Of a stretch of DNA of 11,196 nt, positions 5,689 through 11,196 are shown in pieces (positions within the stretch are counted from its first letter, which is position 1; each line of letters starts with the position of its first letter). The notes beneath the pieces are model-generated. The model saw only the letters and a program-made list of their open reading frames with translations, was not told the DNA's origin and did not search any database. The stretch is from Candidatus Eiseniibacteriota bacterium (GTDB lineage Bacteria; Eisenbacteria; RBG-16-71-46): contig CAIXRL010000250.1 of the NCBI GenBank assembly GCA_903921835.1, positions 1-11,196 of the forward strand, in the 5' to 3' direction. Position numbers and translations under genes: made by a program.

Positions 5689-6027
5689 CTACGCCGCATG
5701 TCCGCGAACGCCGAGGCCAATGAAGCTTGCGGCCGCGAATGTCAGGATCCCCGGCCAGCCGGCTGCTTTCGTCGAGATCCCGATGAACCAGTAACCGCTC
5801 AGTCCCGCGATCAACCCCGCGATTCCCATGACGAGCACATCCGCGAGGATGTAGCTCTGCGTGGCGATGCTGGCGTGGCGGGCCTGCGTGTTGTTGGGCG
5901 TGCCCGGTTCGCCGGCGTAAGCCAGGTCGGCGGTTGCGAGTCGATGCGTTGCGATTGCCTTGGCAAGAGGGGTGACGAAGACTGCGGACAGGATCCAGAC
6001 GATGGCGGTCCCGATCAGGATGTTCAT
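5689..6027 (-). CDS. Small membrane protein with three hydrophobic segments, unknown
   Basis: This 112-aa protein has hydrophobic stretches at about 2-20 (MNILIGTAIVWILSAVFV), 60-84 (ILADVLVMGIAGLIAGLSGY) and 91-107 (WPGILTFAAASFIGLGV). A polar stretch, LAYAGEPGTPNNTQ, lies between the first two. It is probably an inner-membrane protein; the first segment could instead be an uncleaved signal anchor. No family is recognised. The ATG at 6027 has a near-perfect Shine-Dalgarno. An upstream in-frame ATG at 6060 would add 11 residues (MACTPTERREN) but lacks such a site. It reads divergently from the sigma-like gene at 6335. Confidence 0.7.
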   Translation of the reverse strand: MNILIGTAIVWILSAVFVTPLAKAIATHRLATADLAYAGEPGTPNNTQARHASIATQSYILADVLVMGIAGLIAGLSGYWFIGISTKAAGWPGILTFAAASFIGLGVRGHAA

Positions 6028-6334
6028 GTTCTCCCTCCGTTCTGTTGGGGTACATGCCATCTGCGCCGGGCCACCGGTTTTCTCGCTTCGTACTCTCCGG
6101 CGTCTCTGGCGGTCCCTTTGCCGGGCCGCATGCCAATGGACGACGATCGAGGTCGCCGAACCGAAGCGCGCCTTGTGCCTTCTCCGAACCCGCGGCAGCG
6201 TCTATAGTTACGGATGTCGGTGGCTGCGTGAGTCCAGTGGCACTTCTGTTCACATTGGCTCGGCAAGATCGTCGGCGCGTTGGTTCTGCTCGGGATGACG
6301 GATTCACGAAGGGGGCGCTGGCCGGGGTGTTCTC
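6028..6334. other. Divergent intergenic region, 307 bp
   Basis: This is the only gap over 300 bp. It separates the minus-strand membrane genes from the plus-strand sigma operon and should hold promoters for both. The one conspicuous A/T-richer element is TATAGT at 6203-6208, which could be a plus-strand -10 box. The hexamer 17 bp upstream (TTCTCC, 6180-6185) is a poor -35 match. I see no convincing ECF-type promoter, operator palindrome or terminator. Open frames across it lack coding character. Confidence 0.4.
6031..6038 (-). promoter_or_regulatory. Strong Shine-Dalgarno for the 112-aa membrane protein
   Basis: On the minus strand this reads GGAGGGAG, followed by AAC and the ATG at 6027. 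The spacing from GGAGG is 6 nt, which decides the start. Confidence 0.75.
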
Positions 6335-7339
6335 ATGACGACGCTCGAGGACGAGGACGCGCTGGCGGCGCGCGCCGGCGCGGGGGACCACGCGGCGTTC
6401 GATACCCTGTGCGCCCTGCACGACCGGGCGGTGTACGGCTATCTGCGTGTGCGCTCGCGCAGCGACGACGACGCGCGCGAGGTCGCCCAGGAAGCCCGCC
6501 TCGAGCTGTGGAGCCATGCGCGCGACTTCGACCCGCAGCGGGCTCCGTATCGTGCTTTCGCGCTCCACTGGGCGTGGATCGTGCTGATGAGGTTCTATCG
6601 CGCGAGGATGAGGCGACAGCGCGTCGAGGTGTTGTTTTCTGAGTTGGCGACGCGATTCGGGGACGCTGCCGACGAGAAGGAAGTGGGCGAGATCGCCGAC
6701 TGGCTTTCGGCGCGCGAGGCCGAAGCCCCCGTGCCCACGGGCCACGCCCCGGAGGCCTACGAGGCGCTCTTGCTGGCCGTGATGTCGCTGCCCCTGCCGC
6801 CACACCAGATCATCGTGTTTGGCTTCTGCAAGCTCGTCCGCTATTCGGATGGTGCCGGGCCGCAACGAGTGAGCGGCAAGGCGGGGCCGAGCCTCGCCCA
6901 CCTGGGGCGAACCAAGCCGAGCGACATTGTGTCGCGACTTTCGGCGGTACCGCTGCGTGAGCTGGAGGCGCGCCTGGAGGACGCCTACCTGCATGAGTCC
7001 GAGCTGTCCGATGCGGTTGTGCGTCGTTGCTTCGAGCCCCTGCGGTGCAGGATGGACGCGGCTGCGACGGACATGCGGTTTGCTCGCGATGCGGGAATCG
7101 GAGGCAAGCCGGCGTCGGATCGATCGATCGGAGACACCACGCTCGGCGACTACTACGCCGCCCGGGCCCCCGCGGCGGCAGTCTCGCACTGGTGGTCGAC
7201 GGTGCAGCGCAGGGCCTTGGACCATACGGAAGCGTTTGCGGCCGGATTCCCGGAGGATGTCTTGGTGCAGAAGAAGGAGAAGGCTCCCGGCGAGAAAAGC
7301 GCAACTCCGCCGCATACTGGACGGAGGAGACCGTCATGA
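6335..7339 (+). CDS. ECF-sigma-like factor with C-terminal extension
   Basis: This 334-aa protein has an N-terminal half (about 8-95) that reads as sigma-70 region 2: GDHAAFDTLCALHDRAVYGY, SDDDAREVAQEARLELW, then the PYRAFALHWAWIVLMRFYRA helix. A second helical block (about 140-230) with ALLLAVMSLPLPPHQIIVFG and PSDIVSRLSAVPLRELEARL is placed where region 4 would sit, but its helix-turn-helix is not obvious. About 100 further residues follow, so it is far longer than a normal ECF factor (about 180-200 aa). The last 20 residues are basic and low complexity. Its TGA overlaps the next start (ATGA, 7336-7339), and that gene looks like an anti-sigma factor, which supports the sigma call. A loose GGGG is 7 nt before the ATG. 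It may be a diverged sigma-like regulator rather than a true polymerase subunit. Confidence 0.72.
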   Translation: MTTLEDEDALAARAGAGDHAAFDTLCALHDRAVYGYLRVRSRSDDDAREVAQEARLELWSHARDFDPQRAPYRAFALHWAWIVLMRFYRARMRRQRVEVLFSELATRFGDAADEKEVGEIADWLSAREAEAPVPTGHAPEAYEALLLAVMSLPLPPHQIIVFGFCKLVRYSDGAGPQRVSGKAGPSLAHLGRTKPSDIVSRLSAVPLRELEARLEDAYLHESELSDAVVRRCFEPLRCRMDAAATDMRFARDAGIGGKPASDRSIGDTTLGDYYAARAPAAAVSHWWSTVQRRALDHTEAFAAGFPEDVLVQKKEKAPGEKSATPPHTGRRRPS

Positions 7340-8082
7340 CGCTTGAGCCCAAGCAGGGCCATCTCAGCTCCGACGAACTGGCCGACTACTTCCTGTCGCT
7401 GCTGCCCCGGGAACGCGAGGGCCAGGTCGAGGAGCACCTCGCCGACTGCGAGCAATGCACGCGCCTGGGTCGCCAGGTCCACGCGGCGTCGGCGGTACCG
7501 GCATCGTGGACGGCGCGCGCGCACGGCGAGGCGCGTTGGCGTCAGCGGGTTGCGGGCGCGCTGGAGTTCCTGGAGCAAGGCGCACCACACACCGCGCTGC
7601 AGGAACGCCTGGCCCGCTGGCGGGATCGCTGGTCGGGTCTGGCCGAGGGCGCGGTCATGCTGGTCGTCGAGACGCCGGGGCGCGCGTCTCGCATCGTGAC
7701 CGAGGGGTTGGAAGCCCTGCTGCGGCCCGGGTCGCTGTGGCAGTTTGCGCCCGTGGCGGCGACCCCACCGACCCGCGGCCCGGCAAGGCCTGATCTTCCA
7801 GGCGGAGAGGATACTCCGGTCGCCCCGATCGTCGTGGCCGCGTCAGGGAAGACCCTGGTGCGCATCGCGCTGAGCGAGGATGAGCGCGAGGTTGTCGTGA
7901 GGCTGGATCGGCTCCCTGCGGGGCGCGCCGCGCCGCTGGTGGTCCTGCTCCCGGATGACGCTTCGCAGGAGCCACAGGTCTCGGAGCTCGTGCGGCAGCC
8001 CGAGACGGACTACTACATTGCCCGCTTCTCTGATCTGCCTGCTGGCCAGTACGTCGCCTTCATCGAACCTGTCGAGCCGTGA
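7336..8082 (+). CDS. Zinc-finger (HC2) anti-sigma-like protein, soluble
   Basis: This 248-aa protein starts HLSSDELADYFLSLLPRERE and carries the zinc-binding anti-sigma motif H34-x3-C38-x2-C41 (HLADCEQC), as in zf-HC2/ZAS anti-sigma factors that hold a cognate ECF factor. A helical linker (about 55-130) follows. The C-terminal beta-rich part (about 170-248), with TLVRIALSEDEREVVVRL and a final LPAGQYVAFIEPVEP, looks like an Ig-like or carbohydrate-binding-like sandwich. There is no transmembrane helix, so unlike most such anti-sigma factors it should act in the cytoplasm. The start at 7336 has GGAGGAG at 7323-7329 and overlaps the sigma-like stop by 4 nt, giving coupled synthesis. It probably controls the sigma-like protein; the sensed signal is unknown. 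Confidence 0.75.
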   Translation: MTLEPKQGHLSSDELADYFLSLLPREREGQVEEHLADCEQCTRLGRQVHAASAVPASWTARAHGEARWRQRVAGALEFLEQGAPHTALQERLARWRDRWSGLAEGAVMLVVETPGRASRIVTEGLEALLRPGSLWQFAPVAATPPTRGPARPDLPGGEDTPVAPIVVAASGKTLVRIALSEDEREVVVRLDRLPAGRAAPLVVLLPDDASQEPQVSELVRQPETDYYIARFSDLPAGQYVAFIEPVEP

Positions 8083-8161
8083 GACCCGTGCACGCGCACC
8101 TTGCCGCGCAGGGGGGCCGGGAGACCCGCACTGGCCGTCCGGCCCCGCGAGGGAGTCGGCG

Positions 8162-9925
8162 ATGACCGGGTGGCGGTTCGTATGCGCCAGGGGGCCGGCC
8201 GTCAACGACGAATGGGTTCTGGCAGAAGGGCAGGAGGTCTTGATCGGGCGCGGTTCGCCCGAGGGTGACGAGCCACGAGTCGACGTCGGACCTGACGAAC
8301 GCGTGAGTCGTCGACACGCGCGCGTCTGGGGCAAGTCCGGCCAACTCTGGATCGAGGATCTCGGCAGTCGCCATGGCACGAGCGTGGACGGACGCCCGAT
8401 TCGTGGCCTGGGACCGGTGGAGTTGATTCCCGGGGACCTGATCGAACTCGGGGACACGTCGCTTCGCCTTGCCTCACCGAACTGGCATCGGTTCCGCAAC
8501 GCGGCTGTGACGATCGCTCTCGAACTGGCCCCGGTGTACGGCTACGCGCTGGCGCACGCCGGCTGCCCGCTGATTCGCCGGCTGGTCGTGCGCAACACAG
8601 GGCCGGAGTCGTCGGCCGCCACCACGCTGAGTATCGGCGTCGAGGGGCTTGGCGAGCCGGTGAGTGTCCGCCTGGACGTCGCCAGCCCGGGAGAGAGCCG
8701 CGAGTACGAAGTTCCGTGCCGCGCGGGTGCCTCTGTGGCGCTGGAGGAACAGACCGAGAGACGTCACCACGCCCTGCATCTCGCGCTCGATGGTGTCCGG
8801 CTTGACGGGCCCGAGATTGCGATCACCAGCCTGGCGCACAACGAATGGTCTGTGGCCGACGCGCACCGCGAGTACCTGGCGTCCTTCGTGTTGCCCAACC
8901 ACCCGCTGGTGCAGCAACTGACGCACGACGCCCTGCATACGCTCCCTTCGGACAGCCGGTCGGCAGACGTGCTCGAAGCCGTCTACACACATCTGGCCAC
9001 GACCTGGAACTTGGCCTACCGGCTGGAACCTCCCGGCTCGGCAAGCGATGGGCAGAAGGTGCGCCTACCGCACCAGGTGTTGCTGGGGTACGGGACACTC
9101 AGCGGCGCGGGTACGTGCCTCGACCTCGCGGTCCTCATTGCCGCGTGTTTGGAGCAGGCCCGGGTGCAGCCACTCATCGCGTTGTTCAACGGGCGCGAGT
9201 CGAGGCATGCCATCGTTGGGTGCTGGGATAGACCGCGTGCCAGTCTCGAACCTCTCTTGGGTGACACTGCCCGCCTCTCGCGAGGTGCCGTGTGGCTCGA
9301 CCCCACGGGCTGCGCGCGCGACGGCGCCCTGAGCCTTTCGTTCGAAGATGCGAGGGAGGCAGCCATGCGGTGCATGCGGAACGACGAACTCCTGTTTGGC
9401 CTGGACGTCGCCGCCGCCCGCGCGGACGGCATCGAGCCGCTTCCTCTCGCGGGGACGCCCCGGCTCGGCGATCCCGCGAAGCGTGCGATCGAGGGCGCGC
9501 GCAGTTGCGCCGAAGCCCGGCCGACGTTGCTGGGGACGGTGCCATTGCTCATCGGGATTCTGAGCCTTGCTGACGGCGTTGGGCGACGAGTTGTGCAGGA
9601 ACTCGTGCGTGACCCGGAAGCCGTGATCCAGCGCCTTCGGGCCGGTCTTCCCGTCCAGGCAGCGCAGGAGAGGCCCAGCAGGAACTTCAATACCGCGGTG
9701 GATCTGGCCACGGCGAGGGCGAAGGCCGAAGGTTCGCCGGTCGTTCTCGAGCGGCATCTGCTGCTCTCGTTGCTCGAGTTGCCGAGCGCATCCCTCGGAA
9801 AGGCCCTCGAAGCTGTCGGCATCAACCCGCAGGAGTTCGCGCGAGCCGTCAGGCACGACCCTGCCGAGTCGCGGTCGATGGCGCAGGAATACACATCGAT
9901 GTCCCGCTTCTTGACCGAGGGCTGA
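8162..9925 (+). CDS. FHA / transglutaminase-like protease / Clp-N-repeat protein
   Basis: This 587-aa protein has four parts. An FHA phosphothreonine-binding domain (1-105) shows GRG (29-31), SRRH (49-52) and GSRHGT (68-73), the key FHA residues. A beta-rich domain (about 113-240) follows, with PVYGYALAHAGCPLIRRLVV and FVLPNHPLVQQL. A transglutaminase-like domain (about 245-410) has GTCLDLAVLIAACLEQA with Cys319, RHAIVG with His349 and WLDPTG with Asp380, an apparent intact Cys-His-Asp triad. Two Clp-N-like helical repeats end it (about 437-500 and 508-563). The second and third parts closely resemble the N-terminus of DUF4011/DUF3320-type large helicases, but no helicase is present. It is probably a cytoplasmic, phospho-signal-tethered cysteine protease. 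GGGAG lies 6 nt before the ATG. It sits 79 nt after the anti-sigma-like gene and is likely in the same operon. Confidence 0.8.
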   Translation: MTGWRFVCARGPAVNDEWVLAEGQEVLIGRGSPEGDEPRVDVGPDERVSRRHARVWGKSGQLWIEDLGSRHGTSVDGRPIRGLGPVELIPGDLIELGDTSLRLASPNWHRFRNAAVTIALELAPVYGYALAHAGCPLIRRLVVRNTGPESSAATTLSIGVEGLGEPVSVRLDVASPGESREYEVPCRAGASVALEEQTERRHHALHLALDGVRLDGPEIAITSLAHNEWSVADAHREYLASFVLPNHPLVQQLTHDALHTLPSDSRSADVLEAVYTHLATTWNLAYRLEPPGSASDGQKVRLPHQVLLGYGTLSGAGTCLDLAVLIAACLEQARVQPLIALFNGRESRHAIVGCWDRPRASLEPLLGDTARLSRGAVWLDPTGCARDGALSLSFEDAREAAMRCMRNDELLFGLDVAAARADGIEPLPLAGTPRLGDPAKRAIEGARSCAEARPTLLGTVPLLIGILSLADGVGRRVVQELVRDPEAVIQRLRAGLPVQAAQERPSRNFNTAVDLATARAKAEGSPVVLERHLLLSLLELPSASLGKALEAVGINPQEFARAVRHDPAESRSMAQEYTSMSRFLTEG

Positions 9926-10078
9926 ACGACAGGACGAAGGACTCCGACGGCGTACGCCGCTTCGCGCAGCGATGACGCGCGGCTGGACCCGCGCCTGAGT
10001 TACTCGGCGGGCGTCGAGGTGCTCCCGTCGCCTTGGAGCCGCGGTTCTGCCCGCGAGCGCCGACACTTTCGCAGCGCC
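9926..10078. other. Gap between convergent genes
   Basis: These 153 bp separate the FHA/protease gene from the minus-strand gene. The only structured element noted is a 12-bp palindrome CGGCGTACGCCG (9948-9959), which has no T-run. It could be a weak bidirectional terminator, but the support is thin. Confidence 0.35.
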
Positions 10079-11196
10079 CTACCCGCCAGCGTCTGAGCGC
10101 TTCTTCCACGCGAGGTAGTCGCGCCGCATGTTGCGCCAGCCGGCATAGTGCCAAACCCTGGGGGCTTCGCGGTTCCACTGCTCGCAGAGGCGCACCCAGA
10201 ATCCTCGCGGCGTGCCACCCGCCTTCGCAATCTCCTCCTGAGCAAGAAGCGCGACCGCGACTCGGCGAGGAGGAGGAGCGGGCCCCTTGTGCTGCCGCCG
10301 GCACGCCCTCTGGAACGCCGCCGCGACTGAAGCGGCCGAGGTGCCGGCAATCGCCGTGATCGTGATTGAGTCCGCCCCCGCACCCGGAAGTTCCCACCCA
10401 ACGTCTATTGCCGGGATGTTCGGGACTGCCCCGGTGAGCAGAAAGGTGACCGCTGATGGCTCGCGGCCGGTGCGTGTCAGCCGCCATGCGCCATAGGGGG
10501 CGAAGAACGAGAACTCGTCCGCCCAGATTCGGACAGCATCGAGTACCGAGCCGGCTTCCACAGGCACGGCCTGCCGTAGGCCCTGATACTCCCACTCAAG
10601 AAATGGGATGCCCACGGGCTCGAACGACTTCATGATTCGCAACTGACCTCCCGGTTGCTCCCAGTGAAAGTGGACTTCGCGGATACGGCGGCGCTCGGAG
10701 TGCTCTCCCTTTGGCCACTGCACCTTCACGTCAACCTCGCACCAACGGTCCTTGCTGGGACCGACCAGTGTCATGGTCGCGGTGTGGCCGGACATCGGAA
10801 TCCCATGTGCGTCCAGCTCGGCCTTCGTCATGAATCGCAGAATGGGTGAGTTCAAGAGCGCTTGGGCCAAGGGTCGGGTAAGCGGTTTCGAGGTTCCCCA
10901 CATCTCCTCCCGACTGGCCACGAGTCCCTGGTCGGCGCCCGCGAGACGGGCGATGCGCTCGGAGAGCTGCTTGGCGTACCACCGCTCGGTCCCGTCACCG
11001 CCCAGCAGGTGTGCCTTGCGCGACGTCTCACTTCGCTGCGCGAAGGAACCTCCGTCGAGGCGCCGGGCGTCGCGAAACCTGAGCAGGGTGGCTCGACAGG
11101 CCTGATAGCCCTGCTCTCTCTCTGCAGGAGTCGACGCCTCGAGCGCGCGCCTGACGCAGGGCTCCGCCAGCAGGAAGCGCTGTTCCCCCGCAGTTA
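10079..11196 (-). CDS. Unrecognised protein, 5'-truncated at the window edge
   Basis: The stop is TAG at 10079-10081. The frame has no stop all the way to 11196, giving at least 371 residues, so the gene begins outside the window. A GTG at 10921 is only an internal start candidate. Visible N-terminal residues are Arg-, Glu- and Leu-rich and helical (QRFLLAEPCVRRALEA, then GTERWYAKQLSERIARL). A beta-rich middle follows with REVHFHWEQPGGQLRIM and FSFFAPYGAWRLTRTGR, then an Ala-rich helix, AATSVAA-type, around SAASVAAAFQRACRR. The Trp-rich C-terminus contains GFWVRLCEQWNREAPRVWHY and YLAWKKRSDAGG. No catalytic motif or transmembrane helix is seen. It is convergent with the FHA/protease gene. Function is not assigned. 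Confidence 0.7.
   Translation of the reverse strand, partial: TAGEQRFLLAEPCVRRALEASTPAEREQGYQACRATLLRFRDARRLDGGSFAQRSETSRKAHLLGGDGTERWYAKQLSERIARLAGADQGLVASREEMWGTSKPLTRPLAQALLNSPILRFMTKAELDAHGIPMSGHTATMTLVGPSKDRWCEVDVKVQWPKGEHSERRRIREVHFHWEQPGGQLRIMKSFEPVGIPFLEWEYQGLRQAVPVEAGSVLDAVRIWADEFSFFAPYGAWRLTRTGREPSAVTFLLTGAVPNIPAIDVGWELPGAGADSITITAIAGTSAASVAAAFQRACRRQHKGPAPPPRRVAVALLAQEEIAKAGGTPRGFWVRLCEQWNREAPRVWHYAGWRNMRRDYLAWKKRSDAGG

Noticed and set aside
6180..6208. Sigma-70 promoter TTCTCC-17-TATAGT for the sigma-like gene
   Set aside because: The -35 hexamer is a poor match and the -10 alone is not enough, so it is only mentioned in the intergenic description.
5657..7315. 552-codon minus-strand frame spanning the divergent intergenic region
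   Set aside because: It overlaps the sigma-like gene and a membrane gene with strong ribosome site in other frames, and its translation is Arg-rich with no domain.
1..11196. DGR template repeat or reverse transcriptase inside the window
   Set aside because: I saw no second copy of the VR core (ACTTCCGCGGGGCG or GGCTTCCGCCTCGTG) and no polymerase motif such as YxDD in a plausible coding frame.
1..11196. CRISPR array, tRNA or insertion sequence
   Set aside because: There are no short regularly spaced repeats, no cloverleaf-like sequence and no transposase or terminal repeats; the only long repeat is the two-copy element.

Overview
The window is about 11.2 kb of very GC-rich bacterial DNA, densely coded and with strong G/C bias at third codon positions. 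Nothing in it fixes the taxonomy. A high-GC pseudomonadotal or myxobacterial-type genome is plausible, but this is inference. No rRNA, tRNA, transposase, integrase or CRISPR array is visible.

Region 1 (1-5181, + strand) is a chaperone/AAA+ cluster built around a C-type-lectin-like protein. A 144-bp element at the left edge is followed by a GrpE-like co-chaperone (222-782), a lid-less Hsp70 (788-2404) and a catalytically dead FGE-sulfatase/C-type-lectin-fold protein (2436-3194). The C-terminus of that protein looks like the variable region of a diversity-generating retroelement (DGR) target. Directly at its stop codon lies a second copy of the element, with its first 82 bp identical to the left-edge copy. 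Then come a 66-aa DUF2997-like protein (3380-3580) and, overlapping it by 4 nt, a Ycf46-type AAA+ ATPase (3577-5181). A strong hairpin at 5204-5231 closes the unit. The left-edge copy implies another FGE-type gene, or a DGR template, ending just outside the window. My working model is a tandem array in which ATPase/chaperone modules alternate with hypervariable ligand-binding proteins, each ending in the same 3' element. No reverse transcriptase or template repeat lies inside the window.

Region 2 (5286-6027, - strand) holds two small membrane proteins of unknown function, each with a good ribosome binding site.

Region 3 (6335-9925, + strand) looks like a signalling operon. It contains an ECF-sigma-like protein with a long C-terminal extension (6335-7339) and a zinc-finger (HC2) anti-sigma-like protein whose start overlaps the sigma stop (7336-8082). 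The third gene is a 587-aa protein (8162-9925) with an FHA domain, a beta domain, a transglutaminase-like cysteine-protease domain with an apparent intact Cys-His-Asp triad, and two Clp-N-like repeats. Its middle part resembles the N-terminus of DUF4011-type helicases, detached from any helicase.

Region 4 (10079-11196, - strand) is an unrecognised protein whose reading frame stays open to the right window edge, so it is 5'-truncated here.

Taken together, the parts (NTP-driven chaperones, a putatively diversified binding protein, sigma/anti-sigma control, and an FHA-coupled protease) resemble the regulated, diversified conflict systems described in multicellular bacteria. The particular combination of GrpE/Hsp70 and DUF2997/Ycf46 around an FGE-type protein is the most interesting item. 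All translations, residue numbers and alignments were done by eye.
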